The position numbers and the translations under genes are program-made. This document shows, piece after piece, positions 45,201-55,447 of a DNA stretch of 64,000 nucleotides; position 1 is the stretch's first letter, and every line of letters starts with the position of its first letter. The DNA is taken from the NCBI GenBank assembly GCA_902760755.1, contig CACWHK010000018.1, forward strand, positions 1-64,000, read 5' to 3'. The notes beneath the pieces are model-generated. The model was not told the origin of the DNA. It saw only the letters and a program-made list of their open reading frames with translations, and ran no database searches. This DNA comes from an uncultured Lachnospiraceae bacterium. GTDB taxonomy: Bacteria; Bacillota; Clostridia; Lachnospirales; Lachnospiraceae.

Positions 45201-45544
45201 TCGAGACGGCTCAGAGCCAAGATTACGTCAGCGAGGGTGACAATGCGGTAACCGTTGTGCTGGATGTACGTCTTACACCGGAGCTGATCGAGGAGGGCTT
45301 TGTCCGCGAGGTGATCTCCAAGGTACAGACCATGCGGAAGGAAGCAGACTTCGAGGTAACCGACCGGATCACGCTCTATGTATCCGGAAATGATACGCTG
45401 GCCGAGATCGTTCGGAACAACGAGGAGCAGCTGAAGGGCGCAGTCCTTGCAACCGAGGTGGTCTTCGATGCACCGGCTGACGGCGCATTTTCAAAGGAAT
45501 GGGACATCAACAAGGAGCATGTGCTTCTCGGTGTTGCCAGATAA
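42296..45544 (+). CDS. ileS: Isoleucyl-tRNA synthetase, type 2 (eukaryote-like)
   Basis: This 1082-residue class I synthetase charges tRNA-Ile. The ATP-binding HIGH motif is in GKPHIGHVLTRVIKDM and KMSKS is in DGQKMSKSKGN. The sequence around HIGH, FYDGPPTANG with GWDTHGLPVE and the long C-terminal region, is of the IleS2 class, which resembles eukaryotic enzymes and is often less sensitive to mupirocin (known for the class). Zinc-binding Cys pairs occur at CPRCG and CPDCG. The ATG at 42296 follows GGGAAGGA; a second in-frame ATG at 42323 is also possible. Monocistronic, with its own promoter. Confidence 0.95.
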   Translation: MRTERNLQIMYDKVSNKLAFVENEAKVLEFWNENKVFEKSIEEKQDLPTYTFYDGPPTANGKPHIGHVLTRVIKDMIPRYQTMKGHKIIRKAGWDTHGLPVELEVEKEIGIDGKEQIEEYGIEPFIKKCKESVWQYKGMWEQFSGKVGFWADMDDPYVTYHNEYIESEWWALKKIWDMGLLYKGFKVVPYCPRCGTPLSSHEVAQGYKSVKERSAVVRFKAKVAEGEEQYYFLAWTTTPWTLPSNLALCVNPSETYVKVKACDGYTYIMAKALLDQVIGGLLEEKDGEGNAKYAPLENGKAYEILEEYVGTDLEGREYESLWEGAALKAEKQHKKAHFIVADDYVTMTDGTGIVHIAPAFGEDDGRVGRKYDLPFVQFVEADGTMSEETPFAGLFVKDADPKVLVDLDSRGLLFAAPKFEHDYPFCWRCDTPLIYYARESWFIKMTEVSERMVANNDTVNWIPEGIGKGRFGEWLKNVQDWGLSRDRYWGTPLNIWECPDCGRRESIGSIAELREKGVMEDGSTVPEDIELHRPYVDGVLLTCPDCGKKMHRVPEVIDCWFDSGAMPFAQWHYPFENEDIFKENFPADFISEAVDQTRGWFYSLMAISTLLFDKAPYKNVIVLGHVQDKDGQKMSKSKGNAVDPMEALEKYGADAIRWYFYTNSAPWLPNRFHEKAVTEGQSKFMGTLWNTYAFYVLYAEIDQFNPLEHELDFESLSVMDRWLLSKLNSAVKTFDENLSNYRIPEAAKALAEFVDDMSNWYVRRCRERYWVKGMPQDKVNAYMTLYTALVTVSQAAAPMVPFITENIYQNLVRNIDSDAPISIHLCDFPEVQEELIDTELEQAMDEVLKTVVFGRAARNTANVKNRQPLAAMYVKAAEALDDFYIDIIKDELNVKTVEFRDDVSGFTSYSFKPQLKTVGPKYGKLLGGIRTYLTEVDGTKAMAELKETGAIRFEVNGEPVELAEEDLLIETAQSQDYVSEGDNAVTVVLDVRLTPELIEEGFVREVISKVQTMRKEADFEVTDRITLYVSGNDTLAEIVRNNEEQLKGAVLATEVVFDAPADGAFSKEWDINKEHVLLGVAR

Positions 45545-45552
45545 TACGCTTA

Positions 45553-45594
45553 CACCTTCCCGCTCGTGGCGCATGATCGAGGGCGGGAAGTGGT
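45553..45594 (+). other. Hairpin in the ileS-glgP gap
   Basis: ACCTTCCCGCTCG pairs with CGAGGGCGGGAAGTGGT, with a one-base bulge, around an 11-base loop. No T-run follows, so it is a weak candidate for terminator or glgP leader structure. Confidence 0.4.
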
Positions 45595-45646
45595 AATAGA
45601 TCGGTCCGTTTGGGGCCGAACATCCGATCAAAAGGAGGAAGTGAGT

Positions 45647-48055
<2,409 letters not shown>

Positions 48056-48079
48056 CACGGTATTGATACCGTAAGGATC

Positions 48080-48137
48080 GGCCCGTCATTCCGGGCCGGA
48101 GGCGTAGCCTTCGGTTCTTCAGTGACGGGCCTTTTCT
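48080..48137 (+). terminator. Terminator after glgP
   Basis: GGCCCGTCATT (48080-48090) pairs with AGTGACGGGCC (48121-48131), enclosing a smaller hairpin (GGAGGCGTAGCCTTC), and TTTTCT follows. Confidence 0.85.
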
Positions 48138-48154
48138 GAACATGGGAGAAGATT

Positions 48155-48391
48155 ATGATCTACGAAAAACTGGTAAGTATCATGACAGACCGTCTCAGTG
48201 TTTCCCCGCAGGAGATCACGCCGGATACCATTTTCAAGGATGATCTGGCAGTGGATTCCCTGGATCTCTATGAGCTGGTCATGGCTCTTGAGGAGGAGTT
48301 CAACGTGGAGATTCCGGCGGAGCGGCTGAATGATGTGGAGGTCGTGTCCGACGTGATCCGCGTTTTGAAGGAGCTGGGTGTAGAGGACTGA
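48155..48391 (+). CDS. acpP: Acyl carrier protein
   Basis: This 78-residue acidic four-helix protein has the phosphopantetheine Ser in AVDSLDLYELVMALEE, the classical DSL motif. The rest (EFNVEIPAERLNDVEVVSDV) is standard ACP sequence. It carries acyl chains in fatty-acid or related synthesis. GGGAGAAG precedes the ATG. The acyl-ACP thioesterase gene downstream suggests the pair works together to release fatty acids. A structured repeat begins at its stop codon. Confidence 0.93.
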   Translation: MIYEKLVSIMTDRLSVSPQEITPDTIFKDDLAVDSLDLYELVMALEEEFNVEIPAERLNDVEVVSDVIRVLKELGVED

Positions 48392-48527
48392 CGCGTAGCA
48401 ATGAGCCATGCGCATCCGCGAGGGGAGCTGCGCGGGAGCTGGCTCCCGAGCGCAGCGATACCGAAGCGGAAGCATACGGCGAATGCCGTGACTCGACGAA
48501 TCCGAAGGATTCGGAGAGACGCATGGC
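48391..48527 (+). ncRNA. Structured intergenic RNA-like element, copy A2
   Basis: The layout equals copy A1 at 9284-9422: ACGCGTA at the stop codon, closing stem AGCCATGC (48404-48411) with GCATGGC (48521-48527), a long arm GCTGCGC...GGGAGC with GCTCCC...GCGCAGC, ACGGC-GAAT-GCCGT (48476-48489), and GAATCC-GAA-GGATTC (48498-48512). The long arm and last hairpin differ in sequence from A1 but keep pairing. Confidence 0.65.
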
Positions 48528-48685
48528 ACGAAGGATTCGGAGAGACGCATGGCACAAAGGATTCGGAGAGACGCATGGCACGAAGGATTCGGAGAGACGC
48601 ATGGCACAAAGGATTCGGAGAGATGCATGGCACGAAGGATTCGGAGAGACGCATGGCACAAAGGATTCGGAGAGACGCATGGCAA
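48504..48685 (+). repeat. Seven-copy 26-bp minisatellite growing from element A2
   Basis: A unit of 26 bases (GAAGGATTCGGAGAGACGCA then TGGCAC) occurs seven times in tandem, the last ending at 48685. After the first two, GAAGG and AAAGG versions alternate, giving a 52-base higher order. Each unit carries the 3' half of the last hairpin and closing stem of A2. There are no spacers, so it is not a CRISPR array. Confidence 0.93.
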
Positions 48686-48706
48686 AATACCAAAGGGGAT
48701 AATACT

Positions 48707-49417
48707 ATGTACTCATTTACGGAGAGGGTCCGCTACACGGAACTGGATGAGAACCGGAACCTGTCCCTTACCTCCATCATCAACTACATGCAGGACTGCT
48801 GTATCTATGAAGCGGAGGATAAGGGAGTCGGGATCGACTGGCTGAAGGAGCACCACACCGCGTGGATGCTGATCAGCTGGCAGGTGAAGATCCTTCGCCG
48901 GCCGGTGTTCTGCGAGCATGTGAAGATCACCACCTGGGCCACCGGCTTCCGGCATTTCCTCGGAACCCGGAACTTCACCATAGAGAACGAAGAGACCGGA
49001 GAGCTTCTTATTTACGCCTACTCGGAGTGGGCGTACGTGAATACCGAGACCCAGAAGCCGGAGCGGAAGGTGCCGGAGAAGGAGCTTGTGGCGTACGGAA
49101 CTCATGAGCCTCTGGATAAGGAATTCGAGAAGGGACGGCTTTCCGTCCCGGAAATGATGGAGGCAAGGCCTCCCATCACCGTGACGGAGCTGAATCTGGA
49201 TACGAATCATCATGTGAACAACGGGCAGTATGTGGCACTGGCATGCTCAGTGCTTCCGGAGGGAACCGGACAGTTTACGGACTTCCACTGCGATGTGCGT
49301 CAGCAGTCGGTGCTGGGGGATATTCTGTTCCCCTATGTTTCGAAGGAGAACGGTACCACGGTGGTGGTATTAAATGATCCGGAGGGAAAGCCGAAGCTGG
49401 TAGCAAGGTTTACATGA
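48707..49417 (+). CDS. Acyl-ACP thioesterase
   Basis: This 236-residue double hot-dog enzyme hydrolyses acyl-ACP to free fatty acid. The N-terminal hot-dog has YTELDENRNLSLTSIINYMQD, and the substrate region WQVKILRRPVF precedes WATGFRHFLGTRNF. The second half has the catalytic Asn and His in LDTNHHVNNGQY, as in FatA/FatB-type enzymes. The ATG at 48707 follows AAAGGGGA; the in-frame extension upstream is only the minisatellite. It is separated from the acyl carrier protein gene by the repeat array. The M6 protease gene starts 25 bases later. Confidence 0.9.
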   Translation: MYSFTERVRYTELDENRNLSLTSIINYMQDCCIYEAEDKGVGIDWLKEHHTAWMLISWQVKILRRPVFCEHVKITTWATGFRHFLGTRNFTIENEETGELLIYAYSEWAYVNTETQKPERKVPEKELVAYGTHEPLDKEFEKGRLSVPEMMEARPPITVTELNLDTNHHVNNGQYVALACSVLPEGTGQFTDFHCDVRQQSVLGDILFPYVSKENGTTVVVLNDPEGKPKLVARFT

Positions 49418-49442
49418 TGGTTTACATAACTATGGAGGGCGT

Positions 49443-51749
49443 ATGAGGGGTAAAAAAAGCATAAAGGTGGCTTTGGCCATGCTGATCCTGGTCACGGCGT
49501 TCTTTGCCACGGGTCTTACGGTCTATGCCGTCCCGGCTGCACCGGGCGTAACGGCAGGAGATGAGGACGGTGCATGCCATTCCGTCCCCGGAGATCAGCT
49601 GGTGACACTGGAGCTTCTGAAGGAGAAGCAGGCAGCGGCTGCAAAGGGACAGCTTCGGAACGCTCCCGCCGCAGACGGAAGCAGGATGACGGAGAAAACT
49701 GCATACAGTGTTCCTCTGCTGATCCTGGTTGTGGGCTTTGAGGGCAGCTCGAAGACCCTCCCGGATGGCATCTCCTATAATTCGGAGTATGACTGGGGCG
49801 AGACGGTGTTCCGGCAGGAACGGTCTCTGGCCGGCTTCTACAGTGATATGTCCTACGGACAGTTCACCTTCACACCGGCAAAGGAGAGCAGTGCCTACGG
49901 TGTGGACGGGAACACAAATGTGAAGGATACGGCGAATGACGGAATCGTCCATGTGACCGTTTCCAATGCCCACGGACGCTGGGGAGATTCCTCCCACGCG
50001 GAGCATCTCACCCATTTTGATGCATTTAAGGCTGCGATCCTTGCGGCAGATGATTATGTGGATTTCTCGGCCTATGATACCAACGGGAACGGAGTGATCT
50101 CCACGGATGAACTGGCTCTGGGGATCATTGTGGCAGGATATGAGGCATCCGCTGAGGACAGACCTCTCTCCCAGCTCGGAGAGGATCAGTATCTCTGGGC
50201 TCACGCCGCATCCCTTTCCTATATGGAGCAGGGAACGACCCGGACGGATGCGGATCTTCCGAGGCCGGACGGGACCCTGGTGAACAACTATATCGCAGTG
50301 GCGGAGACCATACGAACCTACAGCGGGAGCGAGGTGATCCTCAAACAGGCCCCTCTCGGAGTCATGGCTCATGAGCTTGGCCACTATCTCGGACTTCCGG
50401 ATCTCTATGATGTGGATTATCTGAAGGATGCGGAGTGGAGCGATTATGAAGTCTATAAGCTCAGTCTGATGGCATCCGGATCCTGGGCACAGGATCAAAA
50501 CGGGGAGTATACGATCTATCCTTTTGATCCCTGGTGCAGGATAAAGCTTGACTGGATGCTGCCGACATTGATCGAAGAGAACGGGATCTATACCGTGACG
50601 ACGGATACCTACCGGAAGACGGAGGATGTGAACTGCTACCTTATACTCACTGCAAATGAGGGAGAGCTTTTCCTGATCGAGAATCGCGGCCTTGGCTCCT
50701 GGGATAACGGCATCAGTAAATTCTATAAGTATACGGAGGAAGGGTCCGGCGAAACGAAGCTTCCGGAGGGAGGAATCGTGATCTGGCATCTGGATGAAAC
50801 GGTGTTGGAGGAGTATAGAGAACGCGAGAATACGGCGGACCACAGGCCGTTTATCATGCCCCTCTTCCCGGAGAAGGAATCCGACGGCTCTTATACCCTG
50901 ATCCGGAAGAAAAAGGGCGGCAGTGTGGTAAAACAGCCCTTCCTTACGGCAGAGTACCTGACGGAGAATTGCAACGAGCTTTCCGAGGGCTTCCGCCTTC
51001 CCTACTACGGCGGAGGAAGCGATGCAAACTCCCTTGGCGGACGGTTTAATTCCTGTATCGGACTGCAGATCCTTTCCGATACGGCAGGGACGGACATGCA
51101 GTTCCAGGTCAAGCTGGACAATCATATTCCCCTGGGTCAGGACTTTATTGAAAACAGAGTGGAAGCCACAAGCAGGAAGGATGGCGGATATGATCTGGTC
51201 CACTACTGCATGAACTGCGGGATGGAGACGGACCGGACACACTATGTGATCCCGAAGATCCTTGTGGGCTGGCAAAAGAGCGGAAGCAAATGGTACTACT
51301 ATGACAGTAAGGGAAAGAAGCTGACCGGATGGCAGGAGATCGATAAGAAGTGGTATTACTTCGGTTCGGACGGAGTCATGAAGACCGGATGGCTTTCCTT
51401 CGGGAACAAGTGGTACTTCCTCAGCTCTGACGGAACCATGAAGACGGGCTGGAAACAGCTTGGCGGTAAGTGGTATTACTTTAATTCCAACGGAACCATG
51501 AAAACCGGGTGGCTATCCTCCGGCGGAAAATGGTACTACTTCAGTAAGGACGGTACCATGGCTGTCGGCTGGAAGGAGATCGGAGGGAAATGGTACTTCT
51601 TCCGGGATGGAGCCATGAAGACCGGATGGCTTTCCTCCGGCGGAAAGTGGTACTACTTCACGAAGAACGGAGAGATGGTAACCGGAACGGTGACCATCGG
51701 AGGGGTAACCTACCGCTTCAACGCAGCAGGAATCTGTCTTAACCCGTAA
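49443..51749 (+). CDS. Secreted M6-type metalloprotease with cell-wall-binding repeats
   Basis: The 768-residue protein has a signal peptide (about residues 1-29, ending VYA). The catalytic zinc motif HELGHYLGLPDLYD lies at about residues 310-323, in an immune-inhibitor-A-like (M6) domain. A calcium-loop-like segment (DTNGNGVISTDE) occurs near residue 215. From about residue 605 there are seven or eight Trp/Tyr repeats of about 20 residues (for example GWLSSGGKWYYF), the choline/cell-wall-binding type. It would degrade proteins while bound to the cell wall, its own or a neighbour's. GGAGGG precedes the ATG. Confidence 0.88.
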   Translation: MRGKKSIKVALAMLILVTAFFATGLTVYAVPAAPGVTAGDEDGACHSVPGDQLVTLELLKEKQAAAAKGQLRNAPAADGSRMTEKTAYSVPLLILVVGFEGSSKTLPDGISYNSEYDWGETVFRQERSLAGFYSDMSYGQFTFTPAKESSAYGVDGNTNVKDTANDGIVHVTVSNAHGRWGDSSHAEHLTHFDAFKAAILAADDYVDFSAYDTNGNGVISTDELALGIIVAGYEASAEDRPLSQLGEDQYLWAHAASLSYMEQGTTRTDADLPRPDGTLVNNYIAVAETIRTYSGSEVILKQAPLGVMAHELGHYLGLPDLYDVDYLKDAEWSDYEVYKLSLMASGSWAQDQNGEYTIYPFDPWCRIKLDWMLPTLIEENGIYTVTTDTYRKTEDVNCYLILTANEGELFLIENRGLGSWDNGISKFYKYTEEGSGETKLPEGGIVIWHLDETVLEEYRERENTADHRPFIMPLFPEKESDGSYTLIRKKKGGSVVKQPFLTAEYLTENCNELSEGFRLPYYGGGSDANSLGGRFNSCIGLQILSDTAGTDMQFQVKLDNHIPLGQDFIENRVEATSRKDGGYDLVHYCMNCGMETDRTHYVIPKILVGWQKSGSKWYYYDSKGKKLTGWQEIDKKWYYFGSDGVMKTGWLSFGNKWYFLSSDGTMKTGWKQLGGKWYYFNSNGTMKTGWLSSGGKWYYFSKDGTMAVGWKEIGGKWYFFRDGAMKTGWLSSGGKWYYFTKNGEMVTGTVTIGGVTYRFNAAGICLNP

Positions 51750-51852
51750 CGCTGCAAACATTGTGAACCATGCTCATTAACTGAGCGTCGTGAATAAAAT
51801 AAAACAGCTATGTGCTCTCTCTCTTTTTACCGGTCTGGTACAGCAGAAAACC

Positions 51853-51880
51853 TTGATTTTTCACATAATATGTGTATAAT
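51853..51880 (+). promoter_or_regulatory. Promoter of the pilus operon
   Basis: TTGATT (51853-51858), 16 bases, then TATAAT (51875-51880) within an AT-rich stretch. The leader to the signal peptidase gene is about 45 bases. The rest of the gap after the M6 gene holds no visible gene. Confidence 0.75.
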
Positions 51881-51933
51881 TATAAATATTTACTACATGA
51901 CTTTTAGGTTACATAAGTCGGAGAAAAGCCTAA

Positions 51934-52584
51934 ATGGATGAGAGAGAAAAGACGGCAGAATCCGCGGGTGTGAAGACCGAGTCAGTAACAGAAGGCGCTG
52001 TGGAGCAGAAGAACGCAGCGCAGGATACGGCAGGAGTATCCACGGACGAAGCTATAAGTGAAGTAAATACGGCACCCGGAGCCGCAAAGAAGCGGAAGAA
52101 GACAGCACGACAGTATGCCATTTCCTTTTTTATAAAGATAGGTGTAACTGCCCTTGTTGTTGTACTTCTTCTTATTTTTGTTGTAGGCATTTATGTAAAC
52201 CACAGCAATTCCGGATATCCTATGATCAAGGATGGGGACCTGTGCCTGACGTTCCGTCTGGCATCCCTTCACCGGGGGGATCCGATCGTTTATGAGAGGG
52301 ACGGCGTGACGAAGTTCGGACGCATCGTGGCCGAGGCGGGAGATATCGTTGATCTGGGCGAAGAGGGGCTGACCGTAAATGGCTATGGGGTCTACGAGGA
52401 TACGGTCTATCCCACCACCGGGGAGGGGGCAGCACTTCAATTCCCGTACACGGTGCCCGAGGATACGGTTTTCGTGCTGAACGATTACAGATCAGATGTG
52501 CTGGACAGCCGTACCTATGGTGGTATCCCGCTGAAGGATACGAAGGGTAAGATCATCCTGCTTCTCAGAAAAAGAGGTATCTGA
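51934..52584 (+). CDS. Pilus-associated signal peptidase I (SipA-like)
   Basis: This 216-residue type I signal peptidase has an unusually long charged cytoplasmic N-terminus (about 65 residues), one membrane helix (about 66-87) and the S26 domain outside. The catalytic Ser is probably residue 93 in SGYPMIKDGD, where Met after Ser is replaced by Gly. The general-base Lys is in TKFGRIVAEAGD, and the last box NDYRSDVLDSRTYG has the Ser/Asp pattern of the family. In streptococcal FCT pilus loci a similar peptidase-like protein helps assembly (established). It starts the pilus operon. Confidence 0.85.
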   Translation: MDEREKTAESAGVKTESVTEGAVEQKNAAQDTAGVSTDEAISEVNTAPGAAKKRKKTARQYAISFFIKIGVTALVVVLLLIFVVGIYVNHSNSGYPMIKDGDLCLTFRLASLHRGDPIVYERDGVTKFGRIVAEAGDIVDLGEEGLTVNGYGVYEDTVYPTTGEGAALQFPYTVPEDTVFVLNDYRSDVLDSRTYGGIPLKDTKGKIILLLRKRGI

Positions 52585-52663
52585 CGTAATGTCGGATTTT
52601 ATATAAATCGGCAGAATTCTCTCTGCCACACTATTAAAACTATTTCATATGGAGGTACGAAAT

Positions 52664-53965
52664 ATGAAGGGAAAGAAGCTACTATTAACCGCAGTGCTTG
52701 CAGCTTCGTTTACCGCGATGCTTGGAGCACCCTCATCTGCAGCAACGGCATATAAACCGATTAATGGCTCAGCCACAGACTGCAAGTTCAACAAGTATCT
52801 GATCATGGATGTAGATGACCCGGTCCCGAATGCAACATTTTCATTCACGGTTGCTCCGGGAACTGCGTTAGCACCTACAACAGATCCGAATCCGGAAACC
52901 ATGGAGGTACTCGCGGGAGTCGGAACACCGACCGTTTCCAATGTGACATTTGCTCCGGGTGATGCTACGGCGACTTCTGCCGGAACCTATGTCGACGTTG
53001 CAAGAACAGCAGCTTCCCGGGCTGCCGGACTTGATGCAACAACCGGTGTACAGCTGGAAACAGGGGAGAAGTTTGCAACAAAAGAGGCAACGGTTGACTT
53101 CTCGAATGTCGAATTTGATGAGCCCGGTATCTATCGGTATATCATCACTGAAACTGCAAGTGCTGCCAATACAGCTGCCGGGATCATGCAGGACAACGAT
53201 GTGGACCGGGTGCTTGATGTGTATGTAGTTGATAAGGGAGATGGAACTCTGGAGGTTTCTTCCTATGTGATGCATACAGATGCAAGTGCCGTAGCGCGTA
53301 ATACCACCAACGGCTCCGGAGTAGACACTTTAAGTGATAAGACGGACGGCTTTACCAACGAGTACAGCTCGAAGGATCTGGTCATCAAGAAAGAGGTTAC
53401 GGGAAATCAGGCATCCAGAGACAAATGGTTTGAATTCACTGTAACTCTTACCGGAGTCAATGATGATGTCAATTATGTGATTTCTATTGGAGATGACGGT
53501 GTTGCTTCCACAACAGACGGAAATGCGGATGCGACCACCGGTACCACCAGCGCAACAAGAACTGCAAATCAGAATAAGACGAATCCGACTTCGGCTACAG
53601 GTGAACAGTTGAAGGCAGGTGTGAAGTTCTATCTGCAGCATGGACAGAGCATTGCGATCCGCGGTCTTGCTCCCAATGTAACCTATACCGTAACTGAGGA
53701 TGCAGAGGATTATAAGTCGATCAAGGCGGACGATTATACGGATACTCTTAAGGTGGCTGGTTATGAGGATGCAACTTCAGGTACGATTGGTGCTATTGCC
53801 GGAAATAAGAAGGCAGTTATGACCTCTTTTCTGAACCAGCGTGAAGGCGTCATCCCCACAGGTATCATCCTTTCTGCAGCAGGTCTGATCATTGTTGCGA
53901 TCATCGTTGTAGCAGGAATCATTTTCTTCGGCGCACGTTCCAGAAGAAAATATGAGGAAGAGTAA
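52664..53965 (+). CDS. Major pilin (FctA/Spy0128-like) with sortase signal
   Basis: This 433-residue wall protein has a signal peptide (MKGKKLLLTAVLAASFTAML and on). Two beta-sandwich regions follow: one with EPGIYRYIITETA, the other starting KDLVIKKEVTGNQASRDKWF, the Lys-containing strand typical of FctA domains with intramolecular isopeptide bonds. The C-terminal sorting signal has VIPTGI followed by a hydrophobic helix and the basic tail RSRRKYEEE. The ATG at 52664 follows GGAGG by 8 bases; the earlier ATG at 52649 overlaps that ribosome site. It lies between the signal peptidase and the sortase that would polymerise it. Confidence 0.9.
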   Translation: MKGKKLLLTAVLAASFTAMLGAPSSAATAYKPINGSATDCKFNKYLIMDVDDPVPNATFSFTVAPGTALAPTTDPNPETMEVLAGVGTPTVSNVTFAPGDATATSAGTYVDVARTAASRAAGLDATTGVQLETGEKFATKEATVDFSNVEFDEPGIYRYIITETASAANTAAGIMQDNDVDRVLDVYVVDKGDGTLEVSSYVMHTDASAVARNTTNGSGVDTLSDKTDGFTNEYSSKDLVIKKEVTGNQASRDKWFEFTVTLTGVNDDVNYVISIGDDGVASTTDGNADATTGTTSATRTANQNKTNPTSATGEQLKAGVKFYLQHGQSIAIRGLAPNVTYTVTEDAEDYKSIKADDYTDTLKVAGYEDATSGTIGAIAGNKKAVMTSFLNQREGVIPTGIILSAAGLIIVAIIVVAGIIFFGARSRRKYEEE

Positions 53966-53995
53966 CCATCAAACAAAGGATGACAGGTTTAGTCT

Positions 53996-54703
53996 ATGAT
54001 GAAGCGTTTCTGGATCAAAATGAACATCCTGTACGAGAAGTTCATGCTTCTTGTGTTTGTTCTTGCGTTTCTGATCGTGATCTATGGCTTGTATGATACC
54101 TGGTATGTCTATCATAACGCAAATGACGACAGCTACCTGAGATACAAGCCGACTGCGGAGGAAGGCGTTCCGGAAGATGCACCCATCACGGACGACATGG
54201 TGGCATGGATCACCATCGATGATACAAATATCGATTACCCTGTAATGCAGGGTGATGACAATTCAAAGTACCTCAACGTAAATCCATATGGTGACTATTC
54301 GCTGTCGGGGAGCATATTCCTCGACAGCCGAAATAGTCAGGATTTCACGGATGATTACAGTATCCTGTACGGCCATCATATGGAGTATGGGATCATGTTC
54401 GGAGCTTTGGATGATTTCCTGAGTGAATCCTATCTGAAACAGCATAGTCACGGGACGCTGGTTGTCGGTCGGAATGCATCCGCAACCTATGAGCTCGGAA
54501 TATTTGCCTGCATCAGGATCAATGTGCTGGAGACGGATGTTCTGGAACCTATGCTTCTGGAGGATATCACGAAGATCATAAAAGAGCGGGCGGCCTTTGT
54601 GAATCCCGCAGTCCGGAAATCCGGGCATATACTGGTACTGTCCACCTGTGTTGAACCGGTGTCCAGTAACAGACTCCTTGTATTCTGCTACATTTACGAA
54701 TAA
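53996..54703 (+). CDS. srtB: Class B sortase (pilus polymerase)
   Basis: This 235-residue membrane-anchored transpeptidase has an N-terminal helix (about residues 15-35). The sortase domain has the structural segment WITIDDTNIDYPVMQG, the catalytic His in YGHHM, the Cys in LVLSTCVEP and the Arg in SSNRLLVF, in the usual order. Class B features include the inserted helix region near residues 140-150. In streptococcal FCT loci a class B enzyme (SrtC/SrtB) joins pilins. Here it is flanked by pilin genes, so it likely joins the major pilin VIPTG and tip VPTG signals. Confidence 0.92.
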   Translation: MMKRFWIKMNILYEKFMLLVFVLAFLIVIYGLYDTWYVYHNANDDSYLRYKPTAEEGVPEDAPITDDMVAWITIDDTNIDYPVMQGDDNSKYLNVNPYGDYSLSGSIFLDSRNSQDFTDDYSILYGHHMEYGIMFGALDDFLSESYLKQHSHGTLVVGRNASATYELGIFACIRINVLETDVLEPMLLEDITKIIKERAAFVNPAVRKSGHILVLSTCVEPVSSNRLLVFCYIYE

Positions 54704-54745
54704 TGGGGGATACGGGGGACAAGTATAATTTACGGCGGATGTGAG

Positions 54746-55447
54746 ATGAGAGATATACATGAGCACAACTGCATAGTTCGAAGGATGGCGCCTGCGGGAA
54801 GGGTACATTTTGTGCGGCTTCTCCTTTGCGTACTTTTTGTCGTGTATTTCTGCAGCTTTGGAGCACGTGCGGAGCGTGCGTATGAACCCGTGGATGCAGT
54901 GATCCCCTTTGAGTGCGTAAATGCAAAAGGCGCTGAAAATGCAACCTTCAACATCCAGCTGAAGGCCGAGGATTCGGGTGCGCCTGTACCTAAGGTCACT
55001 CAGATCACCCTGAACAAAGCGGGACAGGGCGAGTTCCGGATCACCATCGAGGAACCCGGCACCTATGTGTACCGTGTATATCAGAAAAAGGGCAGTGATT
55101 CGACTGTCAGATACGATAATCATAAATATGATATCCATGTGTGTGTAATGAATGGTGAGGATGACAAACTCACCTACACGATTTCAGTGAATTACGCGGA
55201 CACGGATGTAAAGCCGACGGCACTTGCATTTGAGAATAAAGTTGCGTCGGATAGAAGAAAACCGGATACAACAGAAGAAACAACTGAAAAATCAACTGAG
55301 AAAACAACGGAGCCTACCGGGAGCGACGTCGTACAGACCGGCGACGATAGCGGTATCATTTTCGAGTTGTTCTTCGTTTCACTGATCGGAATCCTTATAC
55401 TGCTTGGTATTAAGTACATTTCCGGGAAAGGAGGTCAGCATGAATAA
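54746..55447 (+). CDS. Minor/basal pilin (FctB-like) with sortase signal
   Basis: This 233-residue protein has a signal peptide with helix VHFVRLLLCVLFVVYFCSFG preceded by a basic leader, then an FctA-type domain of about 110 residues (VDAVIPFECVNAKG, EEPGTYVYRVYQ, RYDNHKYDIHV). A Thr/Glu-rich linker follows. The sorting signal is VVQTGDDSG with a hydrophobic helix and short tail. This QTGD-type signal differs from the PTG signals of the other two pilins, so it is probably attached to the cell wall by the housekeeping sortase, as FctB is. It overlaps the next gene by 8 bases. The start codon is uncertain; no strong ribosome site is seen. Confidence 0.83.
   Translation: MRDIHEHNCIVRRMAPAGRVHFVRLLLCVLFVVYFCSFGARAERAYEPVDAVIPFECVNAKGAENATFNIQLKAEDSGAPVPKVTQITLNKAGQGEFRITIEEPGTYVYRVYQKKGSDSTVRYDNHKYDIHVCVMNGEDDKLTYTISVNYADTDVKPTALAFENKVASDRRKPDTTEETTEKSTEKTTEPTGSDVVQTGDDSGIIFELFFVSLIGILILLGIKYISGKGGQHE

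Noticed and set aside
48504-48685. CRISPR array
   Set aside because: The 26-base units are directly adjacent without spacers, and no cas genes are near.
48401-48706. In-frame extension upstream of the thioesterase with Arg/His-rich repeats
   Set aside because: It is the translation of the 26-bp minisatellite and structured element; the ATG at 48707 has a proper ribosome site and starts the conserved domain.
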